Shown here piece after piece: positions 22,693 through 34,280 of a stretch of DNA of 64,000 nucleotides; within the stretch, counting starts at the first letter, position 1, and each line of letters starts with the position of its first letter. The DNA lies in assembly GCF_019175385.1 (NCBI RefSeq), contig NC_083341.1, forward strand, positions 63,645,800 to 63,709,799, read 5' to 3'. Origin of the DNA: Lycium barbarum (lineage: Eukaryota > Streptophyta > Magnoliopsida > Solanales > Solanaceae). Under the pieces are notes generated by a model, which had not been told where the DNA came from, did not search any database, and saw only the letters and a program-made list of their open reading frames with translations. The translations under genes and the position numbers were made by a program.

Positions 22693-23271
22693 CTCCTATC
22701 TCATAGCTCTTCTATCTCATGTTATCCTTCATGCTATTATTATGTTACTGCTTATGCCTTACATACTCAGTACATTATTCGTACTGATGTCCTTTTATTT
22801 GTGGACGCTGTGTCATGCCCACAAGTGGACAGGGAGATAGACTTGATCCTTAGGCTGCTTATCCAGAGACTGCTTAGAGGAGCTCCATTTGATTCGGAGC
22901 TGCAGCTGTTGGTACTATTCTTTTGTGTATACACATATGGGCATGGCGGGGCCCTGTCCTTTCGTTATGACGTTACCTACTCTTTCTAAAGGCTCGTAGA
23001 CAGTTGTGTATAGCTAGATGTCTCTTAGCCTTGTCGGCTCGTATTTTGTATATCATTTTGCTAGCCTCGTCGGCTGGTGAATATGTATTTTAGGCATAGT
23101 TGATTATGTTGATATAAAGGTGTTCTTGCCCGATAAGATTTGTATTATTGATGCACAGGAATTGCTAGTTAGCCATGTGGCTCACCTAGTTATGGTTATG
23201 AAAGTAGGATGAGAGGTGCCCGGGTGTTTAGCTTCGGGTGCCTGTCATGGCCCTCCGGTTGAGTCGTGATA

Positions 23272-23869
23272 ACTAGTTCCAGTTCCCATCCTCGAGAGTG
23301 ATCCGAGTCTACTTGACAGAGATTCCAGGTTGATATTTTGGGCTAGATCCGCAACCCGAAGACTCTTCTTTGTATTTAACTGTCTACTTTGTATTTCTGA
23401 GACAGTATTAATATTTGAGATTTGTACCTCCTATCAGACTTGTATCTATGTAATAATGGCTCTTGTACTAGTCCAGACTAGATTTTGGGGGTTATTATTA
23501 CTTCCGCACTTATATTTGTATAATTTTAATTTGTAAGCTAAATCATTGTTTATTTCGGCATTTTTTTTGGTCAAACAGAACAAATTTCATTTAACCAAGT
23601 GAGAATTACAAACCACTGATTCATGTTGGACTATAGAATCAGATCCGATGCTTCCTATATTAAGCTAGTTACAATTGAAAAGTAAAGCAACTTATACAGG
23701 GTATCTATTTAACTTCTCTAACAGCCTATGCCATTTACAAAATTGTTGACCTATAATATGTAACTTTTCCGCATAATTTTTATAAATGACTAAAATGATT
23801 TAGGAATGGTTCGCCTACCCGGGGGACAGTTTAGGTGCCATCACGATTCACGAATTTGGTCGTGACATT
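23272..23869 (+). repeat. Older chromoviral LTR remnant, itself interrupted
   Basis: Sequence 23272-23560 and 23801-23869 resembles the 3' end of another Tekay-type LTR, closing with GGTTCGCCTACCC, GGTGCCATCACG and GGTCGTGACA. Between them (about 23564-23800) is a piece starting with eight T that looks, on the minus strand, like the poly-A tail end of a LINE or SINE. Family assignment is by eye only. The plus-strand Tekay element may have landed in this remnant. Confidence 0.42.
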
Positions 23870-24787
23870 AATATGGAGGCCCAACATCAGAAACAAGAAT
23901 TGAGATGAGTTCTACTCTGATACTATATGAAAGTGTGCGACCATATCATCTAAAAGTTTAATTCTCAACACGCTCCTCACATACAAGCCTTATTATTTTT
24001 TTTTCATGGGCAAACGCGTCGAAATTCTTTTTGATAATGGGTAATGGTGAGATTTGATCCTATAACCTCTGCCTTCTCTGATACCATATGGAAGTGTGTG
24101 ACCATCTCATCTAAAAGCTTAAGTCGTTATAGAGAGCACATTTTTATTTACTTAATTATATTCTCAACATCTAGTTCATATGAGGGGTGAGTATGATCTA
24201 AATAGCTATTTTGAAAACCCGATATTAACCACAAGTGCCTTAGCTTTGTATAGTATTTTGTGGTACCTTCAACGGATAATGATGTTTAGCATATCTTCTT
24301 AGCTGTGTACTTAGCAGTTGATGTTATTTGAGCATGCCTATTTTCCGTTGATTGTTAAATCCTGCTTATTCAGTAGCACCTGATACTAGAAATATATTAT
24401 TTGGTAGTTGTAGTACTTGTTTGTAATTTAGTACTGTATTACTTGTGGGTAAGATGTGGAATATCGATCTTGCCCTCCTTCTCATTAACTAGGTGCATCA
24501 TGCCACTTACCAGATAGAGACTCAACATTACTAACTGCTTGTCAAAAAGACAGGTAGTCTATGGACCGAAGAAGGTGAGTAGCCATGTGACTAGCTCTCC
24601 GAAGACGCGTTAGACATAAGGGGCAGTCACCCCTTATGCATAAGCACCATATCTTCAACAATTAGTAGTGTTTGTCAGCTTTTGAGGTTATTTGTGCATC
24701 TTACTTGATACTTGATTCATCACTTATCTATATATATATTTATATCTTCTAAGCTTTTTATGATCATTATACATTAAACTGATCTGA
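23870..24787. repeat. Degenerate repeat debris with a duplicated segment
   Basis: Two related segments, 23915-23985 and 24076-24175, share CTCTGATAC and the GACCATCTCATCTAAAAGCT block about 160 bp apart. They resemble LTR/PBS-proximal sequence of copia elements on the minus strand. Nothing else is recognised up to 24787. Confidence 0.4.
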
Positions 24788-25947
24788 AGAAGTGGTGGAA
24801 TCCCGAAGACTAGAAGCTCCAGCAAAAACTCCAGAGGAAATGACTATCTCTGCCATAGGTGTGGTAGACCTGGTCACTTCGCTAAAGAGTGTTCTCTAAA
24901 TAAAAAGGACAGTTATGACAGAACTGCAAGGAGAAACCAACTCCCTAACAAAAGGCTCAAAAGAAAGGAAGCTGCTGATGAAATAGTAAAGCAGGCATTT
25001 GCTGCATTAAGGGACTCCTCCAGTGAGTCTGAAGATGAGGACTACAGAGGGGATACATCCATGGTGGTCATTGAAAACGAAGCCTCCAATTATAAGTCTA
25101 TCCTTGCCCTTATGTCAAAGTCAGATTCAGACGATAGTAACGAGAGTAATGAAGTGGAAGAGGTAAATTTCTTGGAGGTAAAGAAAAAATTGAAAGCCTA
25201 CTCTCTAAATAAACTCATGCCATTGCCAGGTATGTTAATTGAGGCCTATCATGCCTTTATTGCTGAAAATGATGCACTAACTCTTGAAATCAGTAATTTT
25301 GAACTTGAAAGAGACAATTTGTTGGTGTCGATTGGAGAGATGAGAGAGCAGGTTGATGAGGCCAATCAGCTAAATATTATCCTGGAAGGTCAAATAAATG
25401 GGGATACAGGAGCTTCTCTTAAAGGGAAGGGTGAAGCTAGTAAAATTTACTTGGAGCTTGAAGATGAGATCAAAAAGGCAAAACTAAGTCTCACTACTAA
25501 AGTCGAGAGAAGCAAGCAATTGAAGGAAGACTTGAACAAAATTAAGTTTGATCTTGATAAAACTCTCAAGTGGACCTGGTCCTCTGACGTAATTATCTCC
25601 ATGTACAAGAGTAAAGGAAGCGGTAGGGAAGGGATTAGTTACAAGAACACCTTACAAATCCCCACAGCAAGTATGTCTCTACCACTGAGAATTGGCTTTT
25701 CCTTCATTGTGGGTAAGTAGGTCACTACAAGAAGTCTTGCAAAGCACTAATTGAATTTTTTCAGAGGAACAAAGACTTCATCAAAAGGAAAGCAAGTTTG
25801 GGCACAAAAGGAACTAGTTCTCAAAAGAAAGGACTTCAGAAGAAGAAAAGGAATATGCTGCCTGTTTGGGCGAAGAGGAACTTGATTCACCCATTCTATA
25901 ACTACAAAGGATCCAAGCTAGTTTGGGTTCCTAAAACCAAACACTGA
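24788..25947 (+). pseudogene. Copia-type Gag with CCHC knuckle
   Basis: Open from just after a TGA at 24785 to 25720, then continues after a TAG and frame change to KLVWVPKTKH at about 25945. The knuckle CHRCGRPGHFAKEC (24851-24892) keeps all ligands. An acidic Ser/Glu/Asp stretch follows, then VNFLEVKKKLKAYSLNKLM and a coiled-coil-like Glu/Lys/Leu region (ENDALTLEISNFELERDN) to about residue 260. The end NLIHPFYNYKGSKLVWVPK is typical of the junction to protease in this copia group. The protease that should follow is absent. Confidence 0.8.
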
Positions 25948-26138
25948 CATCATGTGCAAGTTGAGAAGAGAGAAGAGGAATGTGGATATGACAGAAGAAG
26001 GGGTATGCACACATGGGACGTGCAGGACAGCTTATAAACAAGTACAGAACTGCTGCTCAGCACGGTCAAAACTATCCAGAGACCCGGTCTCTCTGTGACT
26101 CAGGTTAGTAGTTCTTTCAGTACCTTCATATGTTCGAA

Positions 26139-29100
26139 TGTCACAACCCTAATTACTGAACGTGCGGGCACCTACTTTATTATCACTAGTAGGCGAACCC
26201 TTACCCGTTAACCTATTAATCACTAGCCAATTTTAACTTCTTTAATCATTTATTAACAGCCAATGTGAATGAATAAATAAATATAACAAGTTATCATTAA
26301 TAGATAATATAAGTGCAGAAGTCTTAACTATTACACCTCCAAAATCTGAAAGTCATCGTACAAGGACTCTAACTAACAATGTCTAAAGAATGAAGTATAT
26401 CTCAAATATAATAACATAGAATGTCTGGATTAAAAATAGACATCTGGAAAGAGAGATCTTCAGGTGGCATGGTATGGATAGAAGCTCATCCTCGGATCTG
26501 ATCGAGCAAACTAGCTTCAAGCTAGAGATGTAGTGTGGATGAAATCTCTGGAACACAATCTGCACTCAAAGAGGGTGCAGCAAGGTAGTATCAGTACAAA
26601 CACTATGTACTGGTAAGCATCATAGGCCAACTAAGATTAGTTCACGTATATAAGCATAAAATCAACAAGATAAACAGTTAGGCACTTAATACTCAAATCC
26701 AAGTCACAGAATATCCCATAATAGAGTCACAACCTAAGATGAAGCTTCTAAACCACAAGTCTGACTAGTCTCAATAATCTCACCTGATAAGCACAAGTCC
26801 AAGTTCCGTACCTAGCTAGAGTCACTAATCCAAAATTTAACTCCGTCAATGGTCATACTGATATCACAATAGGCATTCAACACCCATATAAAAATCAGAG
26901 CCAAACGAGCATATAATAATGCAGAATAAAATGTAATAATGTGCAATCCAAATATGATAATGTGCAATGCAATGCAATGCACTGGTCAATCACTCGAACT
27001 GTACACACATGCTAACTGATGTCATTGCTCAATAGTCATGACCTGTAGGGGACCCATAGTGTCCATGTACTTCTCATTCTGGATTCACTCCTCGTACCCG
27101 AGCATAAACCTCTGCTCCGGAACGAAACTCGGACGCGGGCCATATCAATGTACCTGTCGTTTATGGAACGAACCTCAGACCACGAGCCCATAAATCCTCT
27201 GCTTCGGGAAGAACCTCGGATCGAGATCCACATCAGGTTCCACTCGTTTCCGGAACGAACCTCGGACCACGAGCTCACAACTAACATCAAATAGTATTAC
27301 AAGTTCAACAAGAAGATTATATTAACTTCTTCACTAATTTCACATCACAATGTATGTCTCAACGTATTCCAGTTCATTAGTATGTATGGACTATGAACAA
27401 TTTGCGATATCAATGTCAAACACAAGACATCATGCCATAAATCTTCCATGAAATGTTTCTGAACCATTTCCATTATGTATGAGTGTATAGATGCATACAT
27501 GCATGTAAACATGGTAAATCAGTGCAAACCAATAAAGCAATAGTGAAGGTACAAGTCACAAGCCACAAGTCATATCAAGACTTGGATCAACCCAACCATA
27601 AAATGAATCATACAAACTGTCTCAACCAACATAAGAGTCTATGTCCCTCTTTACTTCTACACATAGCAAGTATGCCTCACAACTAAACCTTGTATCACTA
27701 AGAAGCTCCACTTTTCTATACATTATCATCAACAGTAAATCATACATCAAGTTCTCATCTACGTACTATTATAAATATATATCACAATCGAAGTTTAAAC
27801 TTATTAACCTTCCTTCCTCCGAAGATGTGTTTCACAATAAGAGAGAATTGAGTACAATACGACAATTTAGGTAATAAGTCTAATCACAATAACGGGGCAA
27901 CGAGCCATCATCAACAACAATCAACCTAACAGAAATCCATCCCGAATCGCCACAGTATGAATACAACTACACCTTCACAATGCTTAAATAATGGCGACAA
28001 GCCCACATAAGTAGAAGTCATACCAACCTAGCTAATATCGAACCAAAACACCATGTCCGAAGACCTAATCATACTTTCTCCCGTCAATTCTACACAACAC
28101 ATACATTTCGCTAACCAAAGTCTAACTCAAGTAAGCCATAACCTACCTCGAATGCAGAGCAGGAGCCTTCTGTTTCAAAAGAGCCTCATAACGGTAAAAG
28201 TCTAACAATATGATGCTGAGTAAGCAACAAACCATGTATTTAAACAAGAACAATAATTTGGGGAAGAAGACCCACTTAGGTCTACCCTTTTCAATTGGTG
28301 AGATGATCCATTAATGGTGAATTTATCATAACTTCTATATCTACAATCATTAACCTTCAATTCATGGGGTTTCTAATCAATTTTACCCCTTTCAAACAGA
28401 TTTTAGGATAAAGCTTTCATTTTTATTAGAACCCTAAATCTCAATTCACTTAGTATATGGTTCTAAGAACTCAATTCATGATTAGGAGGAGTTAATCCAA
28501 GCCATTAGAGGATAAATAAGTGATAACTACCATAACCAATCAAGTTTAGAAGGTTTATAAATTTCTAGGGTTTCTATTACAATCCCACCATTAAAGACCC
28601 ACAAAGGAGATGACAATCATGAAGGAGAAACGAGATGATAGAAAGGGATAGATGAGACTTACCTCTCAAGAGTTTCTTGCCCAAGCTTGGAATTTCACCC
28701 TAGGTGCTTGTTGGGAACTGTGTTGGTGTTTTATGAATTAAGAATGGGAGACTAAGTGTTATAAAATCGGGCTACTGTTTTTCATAGACCGCTACAGCGG
28801 TCATTTCACCATTGAAGCGGTCTCGCTATGGCGGTCAAGTGACTGCTATAGCGGACCAAGGGAATCCACATCATCGTTATGGCGGTCCATCCTCCGCTAT
28901 GGCGGTATCGCCGTAGCGGCCAACTAACCGCCACATCGACCGCCGAGACTGGCAGCGGTCCACCCACCGCTATAGTGGTACTCCCATCACCCAATATTTC
29001 ACCCGAGGCCTGAAAAACACAAACAAAACATGCATATATACATAAAGACGTCATAAGAATCCACCCGTGGCCTTGGAATTCCCAACGAAGTTCTAATTCT

Positions 29101-29270
29101 CTACATCACCCCCGACGGACTCGATAAAATCAAACAACAACCACAAGTAAGTCAATTTTCAGCTCTTAGGCTTACATAATCGAGTCTCTATTAGCTTGTT
29201 CTACCCTTAGGAAGGTTCTATTTGGTGGGGTGATCCTACATTTCTCATAACGATCGGAAGGGTCATTACA
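26139..29270 (-). repeat. Solo LTR of a large chromovirus-type element (3132 bp)
   Basis: Plus-strand ends TGTCACAACCC and GGGTCATTACA, so in element sense TGTAATGACCC...GGGTTGTGACA, the same end style as the Tekay LTRs here. No PBS lies outside 26139 and no PPT outside 29270, so it is a solo LTR. Flanking pentamers TCGAA and TCTTA are not a clean duplication. Internal direct repeats near 27110-27270 share CGGAACGAACCTCGGACCACG. A palindrome cluster lies upstream of a TATA box. Confidence 0.72.
28759..28985 (-). promoter_or_regulatory. LTR promoter: CCGCTATAGCGG-type palindromes upstream of TATA
   Basis: On the minus strand a TATA-like ATTTTATAA (28759-28767 region) is preceded 20 bp upstream by GACCGCT-ac-AGCGGTC (28787-28802) and then by about six more imperfect copies of CCGCTATRGCGG up to 28985. 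Function inferred. Confidence 0.6.
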
Positions 29271-30110
29271 TCTTAACTATTTAAGTGCCAAGTCGGTCAA
29301 GCGTCTTCTAATTCAAATTTCAAACCTTATGTCTTCCAATCGACGCTTCACTTCAGACCCAATCTGTCTCGTCTCTCACACCTGTCCTAAAATGTCATCT
29401 TGGACACCTCAAATGCATATCTCTTGTCCTTCTCTCTCTTCATTTACCAAAATCGTCAGACCATCGAACTTTTAATTCTCTCTTGTCTTATACAAGGCCG
29501 TCTGAACCAACTTCTATCTCATCACTCTTACCGAGTACAAATATCTCAAAACCCTCCTTCAAGCCAAATCAAAATGAACTACCAATCGTCATTCTCAGAG
29601 CACTCAGTCTCTTCTAACCAAAGTATATCTGCATCTCTATCTGGTGTCTTTAAACTAAGAGGACCCTTGAATATTGAGGAAAGATCATCAGACTCCTCTT
29701 CAAAAGAATTAGACAAAACAAGTGGAGAGGTTGGAGTGGGAAGAGGTAACATCAACAACTCTGAAGGATAACAAGAAAGAAAAGGCTGCAGATATCGTAC
29801 CTGTCTCTAACCCTGAGAAGAAAACTTGGTGTCCCATATATGCTAAAGCACCTGGTGCCTCGAAAGAAAACTCAGGAGAAAATGTTGACTCCGATGGTGA
29901 TATCATACTTCGCTCACTGCGCAATCATATCTCTGGGGTATGAAGGAAAACAAGACAAGGAAATCAAAGGGAATAACAGGAGGATATAGGTTGAGAAGAA
30001 AGTGATACTCAATATGCCTCGCAAAATAAACGGAGGACAAGTGCCATTGAGAGACATGAAATTGAGCTGAGAAAAGAACATCTCCAAACGTAGAAGATTA
30101 TTTTGGGATA
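29271..30110 (+). other. Degenerate leader of the env-position ORF
   Basis: Short open stretches in changing frames (29400-29771, 29722-29943) with Ser-, Glu- and Lys-rich composition; possibly the frameshifted N-terminal half of the ORF at 30111. No domain recognised. Confidence 0.45.
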
Positions 30111-30977
30111 ATGATTGTTGTAAACTTGGAAGAAGAGACTGGGATGAAAGAACTGTGGGAGATGGTGGAATTTCAAAAGTGGACTCATCTTTTTACTCCA
30201 TTGGCTCCTTGTGTGTATGAAGTTGAATTAATGGAACTGTATACAAATCTGCTTCATCTTAATGACAGTGCCCTGGCCCTAACAGTGAATATGAAAGGCT
30301 TTGTGCTGACTGAAGCAGTGCTAGCCGAAATCTTGGGAGTACCAATCGAAGGGATGAGGGATGTGACTAGAAGGGCTTCCACCTCCTTAAAAAATGTGAT
30401 TGTTAAGGAAGGCAGGTTAGTCCATCCAGGAAAGCTCTTTAAACAGGATCTCGAGCCCACTTGTCAACTGGTTTTCGAGTTTGTGGACAAGGTGCTCATA
30501 CCAAGAAGTGGAAAGGATGGCAGTGCCATATCATAACATATGGTACTCATTGAAGCTTTGTCAACTATTGAACCGATCAATATACCAGCAATCATGATCA
30601 ATCACATGATCAATGCAGTGAGCACTAGTGAAAATGATCTTGGTCTTCCTTATGGCTTTTTCCTGACAAAGTTCCTTGAGCATTTTAATGTGAGAACTGG
30701 CACATCCACCTTGGGAACAGAAGAGAATATGATCTCTATGGCTACTTTGGAAGATTGTGAGTGTGCGCCTAAGGGACCAAGCTCCACCATCTATGTTCTC
30801 ACCAAAGCCCTGAAGACAGCACATGCAGAAATTAAGCAGGTGAAAGGTGAGAATACTCTTCTGAGGGATCAGTTGAAGATCAAAGTGGAAGATCTCAGGA
30901 ACCAAATGCTCCAAGATCAAGGCGCTTATATTGAGAAAATTGACAATTTTCTTCAAGCCTTGGATCACCCCCAGTAA
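30111..30977 (+). pseudogene. Env-position ORF of SIRE-like elements (putative plant transposon protein domain), one internal stop
   Basis: A single frame of 288 codons interrupted only by TAA at 30534-30536. Visible parts: FQKWTHLFTPLAPCVYEVELM, NMKGFVLTEAVLAEILGVPI (the block I associate with the 'putative plant transposon protein' domain) and a C-terminal predicted coiled coil (LKTAHAEIKQVKGENTLLRD, continuing to 30960). No signal peptide or membrane segment is evident, so I do not call it an envelope protein. It is followed by about 600 bp of non-coding DNA and a PPT, the expected position for the extra ORF of SIRE-type copia elements. The domain name is from memory and unverified. Confidence 0.55.
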
Positions 30978-31320
30978 TCAGCTTCTAGCATTTTCCTTCA
31001 GTCTCTGCTCCCTTCTCTTGTCCTCCCTTAGCTGATGTCTTAACCCCCATGTTCTCTACCTTTCTTGTCACACGGGAACATTAGTAGTTTACTTTGACAT
31101 ATGTTTGTACTGTTTGAACTACTTTCTATTCTTGGGCTTTTATTTTTTTATGTACTTTGCTCGTGTTGATTCTGCTTGTAATATTCTCTGCTCGTACCTC
31201 TTATTGGCTGAACTGTGGTTGATTTTTTGATGATGCCAAAAGGGGGAAGAATGAATATTTGTGCATATGTAGTGAATATTGTGCATATGTAGTGATAGTG
31301 TGACAATGGGATCACTGTGT

Positions 31321-31510
31321 TGTGAGAAAAAATACAGTGGATGTGCTGGAAGACATGCTGCTAAACTAAGGGGAAAGACATGCTGCAGAAATGTGTTGCG
31401 TTGTTGCTAACATATTGTGAGAAAGAATATAGTAGATGTGCTGGAAGACATGCTGCTGAACTAAGGGGGAAGATACGTTGTAGAAATATGTTGTGTTGTT
31501 GCTAACATGT
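31321..31510 (+). repeat. 95-bp tandem duplication containing a PPT-like tract
   Basis: Copies 31321-31415 and 31416-31510 both hold TGTGCTGGAAGACATGCTGC and an AACTAAGGGG(G)AA purine tract. Upstream, GTGCATATGTAGTGA is also duplicated (31261-31295). Confidence 0.88.
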
Positions 31511-31603
31511 TGCGGGTGCTCTAAAAGAATGGTCTGCTTCGCAGGGAGAACAGGTGGGAAGCTGGGTTTCAGGGGGAACATCGTTTATGAGTTTGTCATT
31601 ATC

Positions 31604-31617
31604 AAAAAGGGGGAAAT
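31604..31617 (+). other. Polypurine tract of the SIRE-like element
   Basis: AAAAAGGGGGAAAT lies directly before the LTR-like segment; a second similar tract, AAAAGGGGGAAGAA, is at about 31239. Confidence 0.6.
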
Positions 31618-32477
31618 TAATAAGTCCAAGTGCATTTATGTTTTGATGATTTTCAAACTATTTCAGAACCAAATAGAGACCTGGTCTGCAACTTGCTCTC
31701 TGTGCAGCTTGCACTGTCAGTAGGGAACACCTATAAAGCCGAGCCACTTGCTGCACACAAGTACAACTATGAGTTGGCCCATGCTGTAGGTCAAAATGAA
31801 TGAGTGGTCTCTATCCATCCCACATGCTCCCAATATATATACAATATGCTGGCAACATATTGAGTAGACTTGAAAAACCTAATCCAAATTGTGCAAAATC
31901 TGCCGATGAAAGTTTCTCAAGATCTCTCAAGAACAAAGCCATCTACAGGCTGAAGAACCTGATCCAGACACAAGATATTGTCTATGTTCTTTAGGTTTTT
32001 GTAAGTCTTTGCTTACTTGTGCTTAAACTGTAAACCTACTCTTCCCAAAAAGGAAGTTGGTTGTAGGTATTCTAAATTCTCAAGGTTGCTTCCACAAATT
32101 CTTGAGTGGTACCCTAGGCTAGAGTGAGTCTAGGTGTATTAGTTTCCTTGGCTAGAGGTAGTCAAGTGGAGGTACTTGCAATCGGAGTGTTGCAAGGGTG
32201 GAGGGACTGCGGGGGTTAGTTCCTAAGTTACATAAGCTTTACTGTAAGGGTAAGGGATTATGAGAGTTAGTTCCTAACTTACAATAGAGTTGTAACCTGA
32301 AGTTGCTCGGTGTAGTGGAGTTGAAATCCTACTGGCGCAGGTCGTGATTTTTAATCCCTTGAACAAGGAATTTTCCACGGTAAAAACAATGCCTTCTTTA
32401 GTTACCGCATTGCATAAGGGAACTGGTACACAACTAGGTCCTTCATACACTATTTGGTGGACGCAAAGCCTCTAACA
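31618..32477 (+). repeat. Probable 3' LTR of the SIRE-like element (about 860 bp)
   Basis: Starts after the PPT with a degenerate terminus (TAATAAGTCC) and ends CTCTAACA. A TATAAA box is at 31732-31737. The 5' partner is not in the window, so limits are estimated from termini only. Confidence 0.5.
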
Positions 32478-33622
32478 CCATAAATATAAGAACCTGTTCA
32501 GATGGCTAACTTAATTTTAATAATGTCATTTTTATAAGTTATATTATTTCGTTATAAACCAATTAATGAATCAAACTTACTTCGTTGCCAATGAATTTGA
32601 AAAGTTACACGGCATGATTCAATATATGCAGATTCATAACTAAAATTTTATTTGATTATTAAAAATACAGACCACATTCAGATTTAAAAATTGAATATGA
32701 ATAGTCATTCTCCACTATTATGTAGGAAATAGTTTCAGAATTAAATTTGAATTTGAACAGTCATTCTCCATTGCTATTTAAGAAGCATCTTACAAACATG
32801 GATACTAAACTACAGGAAAATGAAAGAAAAGAAAGTTAAAAACTGCAAATGAGGGATAGCAAAGAACTGTTCGAAGCTGCTAAAGAGGAAAGAATAGCAA
32901 TGGAAGAAAAAGAACATGAGTAAATTGAGCACAGGTGCAGAAGAACATTGTATATAGTAAACAGTCTTACGCTAATATGCTTACTCTAATAATAACAGAG
33001 TTATTTATATTTTAGAATGCGAGGGTTTTTTTTTTTTTTTTTTTGCCATATCTTCAACTCCTCACACTTGCTTTCTTTCTCTATTACAAGATTTTATTTT
33101 ATCCTTTGGAATTTCATTCATTTGCAATTTTGATCAACTCAGTGTGGTTGTGGAATTCCAGCCATTATCGTGGGCTTTTGGAATAGTAAATATGTTGCCA
33201 AGTTTGTCATTCTTCTTCCTCCACTTTTATGTTTGATGTAATCTGCCTTTTAATTTTTTGAACTTCCTTTAAGTGTACTGTTTTCGTAATATTTCCCTTT
33301 TAATTACAAAAGAACGATTTAAAAGATATAGATTTTACAAGCCATGCTTTCAATAAAATGCTTTGATGAATTGAGTAATATTCATCTGTAAAAATTTTTA
33401 ATAATCTTGCCGAAAAGTTACAAAAGAAAATTAAACATAATAGAAGTTATATCATCATATATGACTGCTTTATGGGCAAAGTTTAAGTCTTTTATTTTTT
33501 ACTATTGAGCTTGATAAACTTTTATGTGGAAAACTAGTTTTGCATGTATGGAGACTGCATTAGCTAGTTAATTTTATAATCAAAACAAGAGATGTATAAA
33601 TCTATAACTTTTGTCTCTGAAG

Positions 33623-34215
33623 TTGGAATATGGCATATGCTTTTTCACTTTGGGAGTCTATGTGCATGGGTTAAAATATGTTACACCTTTTCTTCGACAA
33701 TAGTATAACCCCAATTGATTTTACCTTGACTATATGTCTCTTCGAAAATTAGTTTCACTGTTATATCAAAACGCTATCAATAGTCTCTCATAATCTCATA
33801 TTGGTGACTTATTTGCTCGCGATAGAGTGTATATAACAAACCAATGAATATTATACATGTTTCTTTCTTAGATACATTTTATAGCTTAAACATGGTTAGG
33901 TGATATATATTTTCACTTTAATTTCAACTATTATAATTAAATCATTTGACTTAGCATAAACAACAGTTATGTATAAGCATTTTTTTTATAAAGTACATTT
34001 CTTAGAATTTGGAATATGGTGTACTTTTCACTTTAGTCTTACGTGCTTAGGTTAAAATATGTTACACCTTTTGTCCGAACATAGTATAAGCCGAATTTGT
34101 TTTACCTTATATATTGCTTGGAAAATTACTCTCACTATTATGTCAAAACATTAAAATGCTCTCTTGCATCTCGAACTGAAGACTTATTTTTCTTACGGAA
34201 TATGTTTATATATAA
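33623..34215. repeat. Pair of diverged ~210-bp direct repeats
   Basis: 33623-33845 and 34009-34215 share TTGGAATATGG, GGTTAAAATATGTTACACCT, an ATAGTATAA block, TTTTACCTT and a final GACTTATTT segment in the same order, about 386 bp apart. They are too diverged to be recent. Could be subterminal repeats or LTRs of a small element. Confidence 0.75.
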
Positions 34216-34247
34216 AACACATATTTTACGAATCATATTAATAACGG

Positions 34248-34280
34248 AATACGCGTGCAACGGGCGTGTCGGAGGACTAG
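34248..34280 (+). mobile_element. Possible Helitron 3' terminus
   Basis: ACGCGTGCAACGGGCGTGT, an imperfect GC-rich hairpin, lies 9 bases before CTAG followed by T. Helitrons end in CTRR after a hairpin and insert between A and T. I cannot identify the 5' TC end. Confidence 0.3.

Larger units (their letters stand above)
14756..23271 (+). mobile_element. Ty3/gypsy chromovirus (Tekay type), plus strand, 5' LTR split
   Basis: Order on the plus strand: LTR remnant, PBS, gag, PR, RT, RNase H, INT, chromodomain, PPT, 3' LTR. All coding regions carry several stops or frameshifts, so it is older than the chromovirus at 1-6695. By eye the two LTR copies differ at roughly 25 of the first 360 aligned bases. 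The missing 1346 bp of the 5' LTR should lie beyond the Ogre-like insertion, outside the window. Confidence 0.93.
20932..23271 (+). repeat. 3' LTR of the plus-strand Tekay element (2340 bp)
   Basis: Starts TGTTACATC after the PPT; its last 994 bp align to the 5' remnant 14756-15725, and it ends CGTGATA (mutated from CGTGACA). It contains a palindrome cluster plus TATA box (21294-21468) and an AT repeat. Sequence left and right of the element cannot be compared for a target duplication. Confidence 0.9.
24788..32477 (+). mobile_element. SIRE-like copia derivative: gag, env-position ORF, PPT, 3' LTR, no visible pol
   Basis: Gag (24788-25947) with a CCHC knuckle is followed by a foreign solo LTR, then an ORF (30111-30977) of the kind found after pol in some SIRE-type elements, then a PPT and an LTR-like segment to 32477. 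I find no PR, INT, RT or RNase H signature. No 5' LTR is visible before 24788. That these parts belong to one element is inferred from order and strand. Confidence 0.5.

Noticed and set aside
26134..29275. Target duplication of the solo LTR (TCGAA versus TCTTA)
   Set aside because: Only three of five bases match; not counted as evidence.
30111..30977. Calling the ORF a true envelope gene
   Set aside because: No signal peptide, membrane anchor or cleavage motif is visible; only its position suggests the env-like class.
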